A DNA stretch of 8,500 nt from Desulfobacterales bacterium. Lineage in GTDB: Bacteria; Desulfobacterota; Desulfobacteria; Desulfobacterales; UBA2174_A. The stretch lies in contig JALOPD010000148.1 of assembly GCA_025454075.1 (NCBI GenBank), forward strand, positions 1 to 8,500, given 5' to 3'. Below are positions 1 to 6,423 of the stretch, in pieces (the stretch's first letter is position 1; each line of letters starts with the position of its first letter). The notes beneath the pieces were generated by a model. It saw only the letters and a list, made by a program, of their open reading frames with translations. It had not been told where the DNA came from and searched no databases. A program made the translations under genes and the position numbers.

Positions 1-264
1 CGGCTGACGGGCTGTTGGTTCCCACCCACGATCAGCGGGGTTGAAAGAAAATTTTTCTCCGCCGATCATAACGGTGATTTGCGTGCAAAATTCAGGTATA
101 AGTTTTATTTGCTTCGGATTCGCGGCCACCATCAATTCTGCGTTCGGGCTGACCCGCTGAGCAGCTTTGCTAGTGGATTGACAATCCAGGCCGTTGATGC
201 AAGTCTTGCCAGCAGTTTAATTTCTTTAGGAACCGCCCCGCAAGTGAATAGACTGCACAATTGC

Positions 265-336
265 AAATCCCTCCTATCCTCCCTTTTCCAAAGGGAGGCA
301 TTTCCCCCGCCTTTGGGGGGGCCAGGGGGGCTATAA
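265..336. repeat. Pair of C/G-rich palindromic repeat units
   Basis: The first unit (265-299) begins AAATCCCTCC and contains a perfect 9-bp stem, CCTCCCTTT (278-286) with AAAGGGAGG (290-298), around a 3-nt loop. The second unit (about 300-336) reads on the opposite strand as a CCCCCCTGGCCCCCCC tract followed by AAAGGCGGGGGAAATG. It looks like a degenerate inverted copy of the same design. The unit at 8151-8185 near the other end of the window has the same plan: AAATCCCCCT, a short spacer, then CCCCCTTT / AAAGGGGG arms. Short intergenic units of this type are, to my knowledge, common in Desulfobacterota genomes, but I cannot name a described family. They could act as transcript ends or be small non-autonomous repeats. 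Confidence 0.55.
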
Positions 337-414
337 ATCTGTGTTCCGATAATTGTGAAGCCTTAACAGATCCGCTGAGACTGACCCGGCAACGCGTTCA
401 TTGAACAGAGATAC

Positions 415-423
415 GAAGGGAGA
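415..423 (+). promoter_or_regulatory. Ribosome binding site of the nitroreductase gene
   Basis: The purine-rich GAAGGGAGA lies five bases before the ATG at 429. It favours 429 over the second in-frame ATG at 435 as the start. Confidence 0.6.
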
Positions 424-428
424 ACCCC

Positions 429-965
429 ATGTTCATGTCATTGATCCGCAAGCGCCGCAGCATCCGCAAATTCCTGGACAAGCCCGTCGAAAAGGAAAAG
501 CTCGACCTCCTGGTGGAGGCGGGGCTGCGGGCGTTTTCTTCACGCGGCAGCAATCACTGGCATTTCGTCGTGGTGACCGACCGCGAGATGCTGAACCGGC
601 TTTCCGGGGCCAAGGAGCATGGATCATCGTTTCTGAAGAACGCCGCCGTCGGCATCGTGGTGTGCGCCGATCCGTCGAAGTCGGACGTCTGGGTCGAGGA
701 CGCCTCCATCGCCGCCGCCTATATCCATCTGGCGGCGGAGTCCCTGGGTCTCGGCAGCTGCTGGGTCCAGATCCGCGAGCGCATGCACGCGGCCAAGCAG
801 ACCGCCGAGGCGTATGTGGCCGAACAGCTCCGCCTGCCGGCGGCGCTCAAGGTGGAGGCGATCCTGGCGATCGGCTATCCGGACGAGACCAAGACCCCGC
901 ATGCCCGGGAGTCCCTGCCCGATGCGCAGGTGCACGCGGGGTTCTACGGGACTCCCTACCGCTAG
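429..965 (+). CDS. Nitroreductase family FMN-dependent oxidoreductase (178 aa)
   Basis: This is a small member of the nitroreductase fold family, which uses FMN and NAD(P)H to reduce nitro groups, quinones, enones or flavins. The N-terminal FMN-phosphate motif is clear at residues 7-14 (RKRRSIRK, the usual RRSxRxF block). A second FMN-contact region is at about 37-49 (SSRGSNHWHFVVV), corresponding to the family's PSxxNxQPWxFxVV; the usual Gln-Pro is replaced by His-Trp-His. The central LGLGSCWVQI (106-115) and the C-terminal ILAIGYPDE (145-153) are also typical. Cofactor contacts in this family come from both chains of a dimer. At 178 aa it is at the short end of the family. It is the only plus-strand gene here, is monocistronic, and converges on the large minus-strand operon. 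The substrate cannot be deduced; a generic cytoplasmic oxidoreductase role is likely. Confidence 0.88.
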   Translation: MFMSLIRKRRSIRKFLDKPVEKEKLDLLVEAGLRAFSSRGSNHWHFVVVTDREMLNRLSGAKEHGSSFLKNAAVGIVVCADPSKSDVWVEDASIAAAYIHLAAESLGLGSCWVQIRERMHAAKQTAEAYVAEQLRLPAALKVEAILAIGYPDETKTPHARESLPDAQVHAGFYGTPYR

Positions 966-976
966 CGATCCATCTT

Positions 977-1110
977 GATGACTTTGTAAAAAACCCAATT
1001 TCGGCGTTGCGCTTCATCCCGTCCGCCTCAGGCGGACTGCGGCGTACTGTAAGTACGCCTCACTCCGCGGGATTCGCGCGCCTTGAGCTTGGGCTTTTTG
1101 CAAAGTCATC
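977..1110. repeat. Long imperfect palindrome between convergent genes
   Basis: The outer arms are GATGACTTTG-T-AAAAA-A-CCCAA (977-997) and, as reverse complement, GATGACTTTG-C-AAAAA-G-CCCAA (1110-1090): a 21-bp near-perfect inverted repeat with two mismatches. Inside lie two perfect hairpins, GTCCGCC/GGCGGAC (1021-1037, loop TCA) and GGCGTACT/AGTACGCC (1041-1059, loop GTA). The middle shows weaker arm complementarity, for example ATCCCG at 1016-1021 against CGGGAT at 1068-1073. It occupies nearly the whole gap between the nitroreductase stop (965) and the BzdQ-like stop (1147). It may serve both convergent transcripts as a terminator and may also be a dispersed palindromic element of the genome. 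No coding content is visible. Confidence 0.7.
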
Positions 1111-1146
1111 GCCTTGGGTGGCCTTTTACGAGTTCCTCACCCTCCC

Positions 1147-2043
1147 CTATTGCGGCGATCGCTTCTTTCCTCCGGCCTGGCACAGTGCTTGGGCGAACAG
1201 CGCCGCCCCGGCGGCGCCGGCGATCTGGGTGTCCCAGGCGCTCTGCATGCGCTCGCTGCCGATCCGGCGCATCAGCCGGTCCATGACCCCGCGGTTCTTG
1301 GCCATGCCGCCGGTCACGGCCAGACCGGGCTCGACTCCGATGCGCTTCACCAGGGCGAAGATGCGGTCCGCCATGGCCTGGCAGTAGGCCGCCAGCACCT
1401 CCTCCTTGCTCCAGCCCCGGCGCAGCAGGCCGATGGCTTCCGACTTGGCGTAGACGACGCAGGTGCTCGTGACCGCAGCGGGTTCGGCGCCTTTGAATTC
1501 GAAGGAGCGCTCGCCGACTTCGGTGACCGGCACCCCCAGCAGATCGGCAAAGACCTCCATGCCCCGGCCGGTGCCGGCCGCGCATTTGTCGTTCATCAGG
1601 AAATTCGTGACCTTGCCGTTCTCGTCGCAGTGGATGCACTTGATGTCCTGCCCGCCGATGTCGAGAACCGTGCGCACGTCGGGACCATAGAGGTAGTTCG
1701 CGCCGCGGGCATGGCAGGCGATCTCGGTGATGGTGCGCTGCGCGAAGGGCACGTTGACGCGGCCGTAGCCTGTCCCGACGCAGCAGTCCACGCGGCTTTC
1801 CGGCATGTCGGCGATCTTCAGGGCGGCCGCGAGCGCGCGCCGGGCGCTGCCCGAGCTGTCGCCCCCGGTCCGCAGGTTGCTGTAGCCCAGGATTCGACCG
1901 TCGGCCATGAGAACCGCCTGGGAGCTGACGGAACCCACGTCGACGCCGGCCGTGATGCAGCGGGCCGTGCCCCAGACAAGGTCGGGATCGCTCCAGGCGG
2001 ACTCCGTCCAGCGCCAGAACTCGGATTTCTGCTCCCCGTTCAT
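1147..2043 (-). CDS. BadF/BadG/BcrA/BcrD-type ATPase, BzdQ-like benzoyl-CoA reductase subunit (298 aa)
   Basis: This belongs to the ASKHA ATPase family that couples ATP hydrolysis to low-potential electron transfer into benzoyl-CoA reductases and 2-hydroxyacyl-CoA dehydratases. Visible motifs in order: an N-terminal extension (1-30), phosphate-1 loop GVDVGSVSSQ (33-42), DIGGQDIK (128-135), first cluster Cys in NDKCAAGTG (Cys154), second in TSTCVVYAKSE (Cys195), adenosine-site TGGMAKN (244-250), and DTQIAGAAGAALFA (271-284). In this family the two Cys from each of two chains hold one shared [4Fe-4S] cluster. The WRW-type N-terminus, the GSVSSQ loop and the length (about 300 aa) recall BzdQ of bzd-type benzoyl-CoA reductase. 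I chose the ATG at 2043 because GGAGGAG sits seven bases upstream; an in-frame start at 2109 would overlap the preceding gene. It is the last gene of the operon, 43 nt after the BzdP-like gene. No BzdN/BzdO catalytic subunit is in the window, so the partner is unknown; a dehydratase-activator role is the alternative. Confidence 0.87.
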   Translation of the reverse strand: MNGEQKSEFWRWTESAWSDPDLVWGTARCITAGVDVGSVSSQAVLMADGRILGYSNLRTGGDSSGSARRALAAALKIADMPESRVDCCVGTGYGRVNVPFAQRTITEIACHARGANYLYGPDVRTVLDIGGQDIKCIHCDENGKVTNFLMNDKCAAGTGRGMEVFADLLGVPVTEVGERSFEFKGAEPAAVTSTCVVYAKSEAIGLLRRGWSKEEVLAAYCQAMADRIFALVKRIGVEPGLAVTGGMAKNRGVMDRLMRRIGSERMQSAWDTQIAGAAGAALFAQALCQAGGKKRSPQ

Positions 2044-2058
2044 TGCAATCTCCTCCCA
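2044..2058 (-). promoter_or_regulatory. Ribosome binding site deciding the BzdQ-like start
   Basis: On the minus strand GTGGGAGGAG precedes ATTGCA and the ATG at 2043-2041. This strong Shine-Dalgarno sequence supports an internal start over the longer reading frame from 2109. Confidence 0.65.
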
Positions 2059-2086
2059 CGCCGCGCTTCCGCACGGCGCGGGTTCC

Positions 2087-2863
2087 TCACGCCGGCCCTT
2101 CGGCCGCACAAAGTGCCGCCCCCACGGCAGCCCCGAACTCGGGTTCGGCAGGCGCCAGCACCTGCTGCACCTTCAATTGCCGCTGCAGGCAGGACAACAG
2201 GCCGGCACTGCGCGCCGGCCCCCCGATCAGCGCCACGTCCCCCTGGACGCCGACGCGCCGGATGATGGCGGCGATGCGGCCGGCGATGCAATCCAAGACG
2301 GCCCGGCTAATATCCGCCTTGGGGACATTGGAATGGATTAGACCGATCACTTCGGATTCGGCGAAGATCGCGCACTGCGCATTGATGCGGACTTCCCGTT
2401 CGGATCTCAGGCTGAGCACGCCCATCTCCTCGACGCTGACATCGAGCGCCCGGGCCATGGCTTCGATGAAGGCGCCGGCGCCGGCCGCGCATTTCTCGTT
2501 GACGGCGAAGTCCAACGGACGGCCCCTCTCGTCCAGCCTGGCCGCCCGTCCCTCCTCGGCGCCGATATCGGCCACGGTGCGGGCGCTCGGAAAGAAAAAG
2601 AAGGCGCCCCGGACCATGGCTTTGATCTCGTTCACCCGGCCGTCGGCGACTCTGACGGCGTTCCGGCCCGAGCCGGTCGCTGCGATCCGCCCGATCTCCC
2701 GGCGCCCAAGGCCGGCCCGCCTCAGGGCCGCGGTCAGCGAACCTTCGACGGCCGCGTCGGCGTCGAAGGCGGTCGGCGCCATGCCCGCTCCGATAACCTT
2801 TCCGTCCTCGAGCACCACCGTCTTGGTGTTCCTGACGCCGCAATCGATGCCGGCCGCAATCAT
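2087..2863 (-). CDS. BadF/BadG/BcrA/BcrD-type ATPase, BzdP-like benzoyl-CoA reductase subunit (258 aa)
   Basis: This is a second, shorter ASKHA ATPase that probably pairs with the BzdQ-like protein encoded just downstream. It has the phosphate-1 loop GIDCGVRNTK (5-14), cluster Cys125 in NEKCAAGAGAF, Cys164 in NAQCAIFAESEVIGL, GGPA (214-217) at the adenosine site, and a C-terminal FGAAVGAALCA (243-253). The phosphate-2 motif, DIGGQD in most relatives, is DIGAEEG (99-105). As far as I recall such a change occurs in the smaller ATPase subunit of heterodimeric benzoyl-CoA reductases, which suggests the two ATPases form a heterodimer in which this one is the more divergent half. Its ATG overlaps the TGA of the preceding gene (ATGA at 2863-2860), implying translational coupling. 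Length matches the 255-290 aa of BcrD/BzdP and of dehydratase activators. The family call is safe; the BzdP assignment is an inference from the pair and gene order. Confidence 0.85.
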   Translation of the reverse strand: MIAAGIDCGVRNTKTVVLEDGKVIGAGMAPTAFDADAAVEGSLTAALRRAGLGRREIGRIAATGSGRNAVRVADGRVNEIKAMVRGAFFFFPSARTVADIGAEEGRAARLDERGRPLDFAVNEKCAAGAGAFIEAMARALDVSVEEMGVLSLRSEREVRINAQCAIFAESEVIGLIHSNVPKADISRAVLDCIAGRIAAIIRRVGVQGDVALIGGPARSAGLLSCLQRQLKVQQVLAPAEPEFGAAVGAALCAAEGPA

Positions 2864-3498
2864 GGGTCGAGCTCTCCGTGGGGGGGCTTTCCCTGCGCCT
2901 CGGCGCACGGACCGGTTCGAACCCGGTTGGAAAGCCCGTTGAAATAAAGGTGGCGACTTGCCTGCACGGCTTGAGCCATTGTCATCACATAGTCGGGCCG
3001 CACCTCGTCTTCCCACCGCGGGTATCCGCCCCGCCAGACATAGTCCACCAGCTCGCGGAACCCCATCCGGCTGAAGCGGTAGTCGCCTATAGCGATCGCG
3101 CCCTCGGCACGCTCGACGGCTATAGGCAGATCGCGCCGCACGGCGCGACGCCCGAGAATCTCCAGCATGACCGGCCGCGTCTTCCAACCGGCCGGCTTCT
3201 GCTTGAACCCCAACAGGTCCAGCGGGAACGGAAACCGCCGGTAGACCTCGCCGATGAGCCCCGTATGGCGGGTTCCCTGGATGGCGCCCATCAGGTCGCC
3301 GATGTCCGCGGGGGCATCGACGGCCCAGGCCGGCTGCAAGACCAGCGGCTGGTTCTCGTCGCCGGCCAGTGCCGCGACCAGTTCGCAGAATTCGGAGGCG
3401 AAAAAGAAGGACCGCTCGAGCAGGAGCAGGTCCGATTCGATGTTGAAAAACCCGAAGGCGACGGTTCCGTGGCTCAAATATTCAAAGGCGAGAGGCAT
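2860..3498 (-). CDS. Uncharacterised protein, 212 aa, coupled to the BzdP-like gene
   Basis: I do not recognise an experimentally characterised family. The protein is soluble-looking, with no signal peptide or clear membrane helix. Its N-terminus is hydrophobic and aromatic (VAFGFFNI at 13-20, SDLLLLE at 22-28, SFFFASEFCEL at 30-40), followed by a mixed segment with TRHTGLIGEVYRRFPFPLDLLG at about 76-97 and a C-terminal FRELVDYVWRGGYPRWEDE (147-165). It contains only two Cys (38 and 198), so it probably does not bind a cluster alone. Its stop overlaps the start of the BzdP-like gene by ATGA, and it directly follows the DUF6125-like gene, so it is almost certainly co-translated with the ATPase pair. 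The start is uncertain: the ATG at 3498 has no good Shine-Dalgarno sequence, while an in-frame TTG at 3525 overlaps the upstream stop and would add nine residues. An accessory or catalytic partner role is inference only. Confidence 0.72.
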   Translation of the reverse strand: MPLAFEYLSHGTVAFGFFNIESDLLLLERSFFFASEFCELVAALAGDENQPLVLQPAWAVDAPADIGDLMGAIQGTRHTGLIGEVYRRFPFPLDLLGFKQKPAGWKTRPVMLEILGRRAVRRDLPIAVERAEGAIAIGDYRFSRMGFRELVDYVWRGGYPRWEDEVRPDYVMTMAQAVQASRHLYFNGLSNRVRTGPCAEAQGKPPHGELDP

Positions 3499-3521
3499 AA
3501 ATTGAAGTCCGCATTCGGCCT

Positions 3522-4037
3522 TCAATAAGTCTTCATATAAAAGCGCCACTTGCACATCACCCCCTCCCGGCGCGGATCGGGGGGAGCGAACAGGCAGTCG
3601 GTTTCGATGCGCGGATCGATCTGCCGCGCGAAGCTGCTGAATTCGCGGCGGTGCATCTCGCGGCAGTTGTATTCCCTGAGCCCGCGCCGTGTCCGGGCCT
3701 CCTGGGTGGGGCAGGACGGCACGGTGATCAGGACCTCTTCGGGACTCGCGGTGATGCGATAGTCCACCAGGATGCACCAGGGCCAATAGCGCAGTGCGGC
3801 TACGAAACCCGTCAATCCGCGCTCAGCGATGCCGAAACGCTGGACGAGGTCCTTGGCGGCCATGGCCGCAATGCGGTCCCACACTTTCTCGTTCAACCGG
3901 TCGGCCGTGGGCTCGTCGAACTGCTCGGCGATGTTGAGATACCAGAAGGAATCCATCACCCGGTAATGCCACAGGAGAAAGCGGATGTACTGCTTGAGCT
4001 GCGGCGCGTCCATCGACTCGAAGATGGTCAGATTCAT
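3522..4037 (-). CDS. DUF6125-like Cys-rich small protein (171 aa)
   Basis: The protein has a helical, tryptophan-rich N-terminal half (residues 1-75, including FLLWHYRVMDSFWYLNIAEQF) and a C-terminal half with regularly placed cysteines: Cys109 (VPSCPTQEAR), Cys125 (EYNCREMH), Cys148 (TDCLFAPPD) and Cys162 (VMCKWRF), besides Cys88. The C-P-T-Q, C, C-x5-PPD, C-x-W layout resembles DUF6125 proteins as I remember them, which are uncharacterised and found in anaerobes. The cysteines could bind a metal or an iron-sulfur cluster, or be catalytic. The start at 4037 follows GGGAGG about nine bases upstream, 27 nt after the MFS stop. Its TGA lies within four bases of the next possible start (TTG 3525). 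Position immediately ahead of the 212-aa protein and the ATPase pair suggests a shared function. The family name is moderately sure; the function is unknown. Confidence 0.74.
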   Translation of the reverse strand: MNLTIFESMDAPQLKQYIRFLLWHYRVMDSFWYLNIAEQFDEPTADRLNEKVWDRIAAMAAKDLVQRFGIAERGLTGFVAALRYWPWCILVDYRITASPEEVLITVPSCPTQEARTRRGLREYNCREMHRREFSSFARQIDPRIETDCLFAPPDPRREGVMCKWRFYMKTY

Positions 4038-4064
4038 TTCGATTCGCCTCCCGGCCGTTCGGCC

Positions 4065-5288
4065 TTAAAGGGGTTCCTGGAGCCGCTTGACCTGCAGAAG
4101 CCGCGGCAGCAGCGCCCCGGCCAGGATCAATCCCCCCACCAGGGAGACTCCCGCGCCGAAAGACCCCAGATCGCCGATCACGCCGATAAGGGTCGGCACC
4201 GCCCCGCCGCCGATCATGAAGGCCATGGGGGTCGTGAAGGAAACCGCGATGTTCCGCGCGCGGGGGGGCACGACCATGCCGAGGGCCGCAAACCCGGCCG
4301 GGAAGAAGCAGACGGCCACCATCGGCTGCAGGAAAACCACCACCGGCACCCAGGCCGTCGGGGCCAGCCCCAGCATCAGGGTGAACGTGCCGGTGAGCAA
4401 AAACACGATGCCCAGCGTCCGCTGGGGTCCGAAGCGGTCGGTCACCCATCCGCCGACCAGGGCCATGCCCACGCCCACCAGCCGCGAGAACGCCACGATC
4501 GTGTTGGCGAAATCGCGCTCAAAGCCGTGCTCGCTCACCAGATAGAGTGGCAGCATGGTGTATATGCCCAGCGTGCTGCTGATGCCGAGGCTGAAAAGCA
4601 GCACCATGAGCCAGAACGACCGCTCGCCGGCCAGCGCCCGCAGCGATGTGAAGTTAGGGGCTTCGCCGGCGAAATCTCCGACCCGGCTGCGGCGGGCGAA
4701 CACCATAGTGATCAGGACGGCGGCGATCCCCAGCAGCACCAGCGCACCGCGCCACGAGAACCGGATCAACACCGCCTCGGCGAAGAGCGGCGCCGCCACG
4801 AAGCTCAGGTTGGGGGCCAGCTCGTGGATGGCGATGGCCTTGCCCCAGTGCCGGTGGCCCACGAAATCGGTAAGCGTGGCGATCGCGCACGGCAGGTACA
4901 GGCCTGCAGCCAGGCCGAGAAGCACCAGTCCCCACCGGATGGCCCACAGGCTGCTGCTGGCGGCGATCACCACCAGGATCAAACCGATCGAGAAGCTGGA
5001 GAGCACGATGACGCCCCGGTGCTTGAGCCTGGCCGAGACGAACCCGGACCCCATCAGCGAGATGAAATAGCCGATCGAAATCGTGAAGAAGAGCGAACCG
5101 GCCGCCCCGTGGGAAATCTCGAGCTCCCTCTCGATGGCCGGCATCAGCGGCGCGTGGATGATGCGCGCCATGAAGTTCAGAAAGAAAATGGCGGTCAGCA
5201 GCAGCAGCGGCCCCGCCAGGGTGCGGAACGAATCCCGGCGCATGCCGGGCCCGGGCGCCGCGGACGCCTCCGACGGTGCCGGGTTCAT
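4065..5288 (-). CDS. Major facilitator superfamily transporter (407 aa)
   Basis: This is an inner-membrane secondary transporter with about twelve hydrophobic segments in two six-helix halves. A cytoplasmic N-terminal tail (1-22) is followed by TM1 (about 24-44). A weak copy of motif A lies after TM2 (GSGFVSARLKHRG, 80-92), and a clear one lies at the equivalent loop of the second half (GGWVTDRFGPQR, 279-290). The central cytoplasmic loop is short and basic (ARRSRVGD, 198-205). Length is typical for the superfamily. The ATG at 5288 overlaps the XdhC stop (ATGA, 5288-5285), so translation is probably coupled; the reading frame extends further upstream only as a shadow of xdhC. Substrate cannot be read from the sequence. 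Since it is locked between hydroxylase maturation genes and benzoyl-CoA-reductase-type genes, uptake of an aromatic or N-heterocyclic acid is a reasonable but unproven guess. Confidence 0.88.
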   Translation of the reverse strand: MNPAPSEASAAPGPGMRRDSFRTLAGPLLLLTAIFFLNFMARIIHAPLMPAIERELEISHGAAGSLFFTISIGYFISLMGSGFVSARLKHRGVIVLSSFSIGLILVVIAASSSLWAIRWGLVLLGLAAGLYLPCAIATLTDFVGHRHWGKAIAIHELAPNLSFVAAPLFAEAVLIRFSWRGALVLLGIAAVLITMVFARRSRVGDFAGEAPNFTSLRALAGERSFWLMVLLFSLGISSTLGIYTMLPLYLVSEHGFERDFANTIVAFSRLVGVGMALVGGWVTDRFGPQRTLGIVFLLTGTFTLMLGLAPTAWVPVVVFLQPMVAVCFFPAGFAALGMVVPPRARNIAVSFTTPMAFMIGGGAVPTLIGVIGDLGSFGAGVSLVGGLILAGALLPRLLQVKRLQEPL

Positions 5289-6403
5289 GCGCCGGCCTTC
5301 ACGGGTTTGCCCGGCATCGCCGCTGGGAAAGACGAACGGGCGACGCCGGTCCGTCCCCCGCGGCGCGCCCGGACCTGGATCAGCTCGGCCACGATGCTGA
5401 CGGCGATTTCCTCCGGGGTTTCTGCGCCGATGTCGATCCCGATCGGGCAGTGCACGCGCCCGAGGTCCGCGGCTGGTACGCCATCCTGCAGCAGCGCGGC
5501 ATAGATGAGGTCCCGCTTGCGCCGGCTTCCGATCATCCCGAGATAGGCCGGCCGCGTCTGGAGGGCGGCCTGGAGCGCGTCCCGGTCGTGGATGTGTCCG
5601 CGGGTTAAGATCGCGATATAGGTCGCGGGCGTGACGGCGGTCCTCTCGAAGGCTTCGGCCACCGGGCATATCAGCAGCCGGTCGGCGGTCGGGAACCGCT
5701 CCGGGCTGGCGAACTCCCCGCGGTCGTCGATGACGCAGACGCGGAAGCCGACCGTGCGGGCGAGCGGCGCCACAAACCCCGAAATATGCCCGGCCCCGAA
5801 CAGCAGCAGCTCCGCTGCGGGCTCCAGCGGTTCGACAAAGACCAACCGCCGAACCATGTCCTGCGTCAGGGTTTCAAGCGCAAACCCGCGGGCGGCGCCC
5901 CAGCGCTTGAGATCGACACCGGGCCGTCCGGACAGCTCGGATGCACCGCCGGCGATTGCGCCCTCGGCCGTGACGATCGCCCGCTTGACCTCGCCCCCGC
6001 CCTCCGCCACGACGGTGACCAGCGCCCCGGGCCGCCCCTGCGCCGTCATGCGGGCGAGCTCCTGAAACACCGACCGGGCCTGGTCGTCCTCCGGAAAGAC
6101 GGGCTCGAGCAGCACGTCCACGTTCCCGCCGCAGAGCATCTCGCCGGCCGCCACCTCCGACCCGGACATCCGGACCTCGATGACGGCCGGTCGGCCGCCG
6201 GCCAGAACCTCCCGCGCCTTGCGCAGCACCTCGTGTTCCAAGAGCCCGCCGCCGATGGTTCCCAGGTGGGTCCCGTCGGCCCGGATGAGAAATCCGGTTC
6301 CCACCGCACGCGGGGCCGAACCGGCCTGGCGGATGATCCGCGCCAGAACGCACTTTTCACCGGCCGCCAGGGCGCGCTGAAGCTCCGTGTAAATGTCGCT
6401 CAT
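5285..6403 (-). CDS. XdhC/CoxI family molybdenum hydroxylase maturation protein (372 aa)
   Basis: XdhC-type proteins bind the molybdenum cofactor and help sulfurate and insert it into xanthine-dehydrogenase-family enzymes. The N-terminal XdhC/CoxI domain shows GSAPRAVGTGFLI (28-40), GTIGGGLLEHEV (48-59) and MLCGGNVDVLLEPV (89-102). The C-terminal Rossmann-like XdhC_C domain shows LLFGAGHISGFVAPLA (200-215), VIDDRGEF (224-231), LTRGHIHDRDAL (266-277), GMIGSRRKR (289-297) and GIDIGAETPEEIAVSI (322-337). Both domains look intact and the length is in the usual range for two-domain members. The tail (345-372) is basic and low complexity. It starts 20 nt after yqeC and its stop overlaps the MFS start. 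With YqeB and YqeC next door it fits the selenium-dependent hydroxylase type of XdhC. No hydroxylase subunit is present in the window, so its client enzyme is elsewhere. Confidence 0.9.
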   Translation of the reverse strand: MSDIYTELQRALAAGEKCVLARIIRQAGSAPRAVGTGFLIRADGTHLGTIGGGLLEHEVLRKAREVLAGGRPAVIEVRMSGSEVAAGEMLCGGNVDVLLEPVFPEDDQARSVFQELARMTAQGRPGALVTVVAEGGGEVKRAIVTAEGAIAGGASELSGRPGVDLKRWGAARGFALETLTQDMVRRLVFVEPLEPAAELLLFGAGHISGFVAPLARTVGFRVCVIDDRGEFASPERFPTADRLLICPVAEAFERTAVTPATYIAILTRGHIHDRDALQAALQTRPAYLGMIGSRRKRDLIYAALLQDGVPAADLGRVHCPIGIDIGAETPEEIAVSIVAELIQVRARRGGRTGVARSSFPAAMPGKPVKAGA

Positions 6404-6423
6404 GGGCGGATTTCCATCCGTGT

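Larger units (their letters stand above)
1..428. other. Intergenic region with small palindromes and repeats, no convincing gene
   Basis: I see no supported gene here. Plus-strand frame 1 is open from the window edge to a TAA at 334-336, but its translation has low-complexity Ser/Leu and Pro/Gly stretches, resembles no family I know, and its last part is translated repeat. The base composition is visibly more AT-rich than the neighbouring genes, for example around 46-110. Two small perfect palindromes occur: TGGATTG-A-CAATCCA at 174-188 and GCAAG-T-CTTGC at 199-209. Either could be an operator half or chance. The 3' part (265-336) is a pair of C/G-rich hairpin repeats, listed separately. The promoter of the downstream nitroreductase gene should lie between about 337 and 414, but I cannot point to convincing -35 and -10 boxes. 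Confidence 0.5.

Noticed and set aside
1..336. Plus-strand frame open from the window edge to 336 as the end of a gene
   Set aside because: The composition is not protein-like, no motif is recognisable, and the last 25 or so codons are translated hairpin repeat.
1114..2265. Plus-strand open frame opposite the BzdQ-like gene
   Set aside because: It is antisense to a gene with intact ATPase motifs and shows only Ala/Gly/Arg/Pro-rich sequence with no family motif.
3499..3786. N-terminal extension of the 212-aa protein up to 3786
   Set aside because: That stretch reads as an out-of-frame shadow of the DUF6125-like gene, with Arg/Pro/His-rich sequence; the protein-like sequence begins only near 3525-3498.
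3651..5504. Long plus-strand open frame (617 codons) opposite the MFS and DUF6125-like genes
   Set aside because: Its translation is His/Gln/Arg/Pro-rich low complexity typical of an antisense shadow in GC-rich DNA, while the minus strand encodes a clear twelve-helix transporter and a Cys-motif protein.
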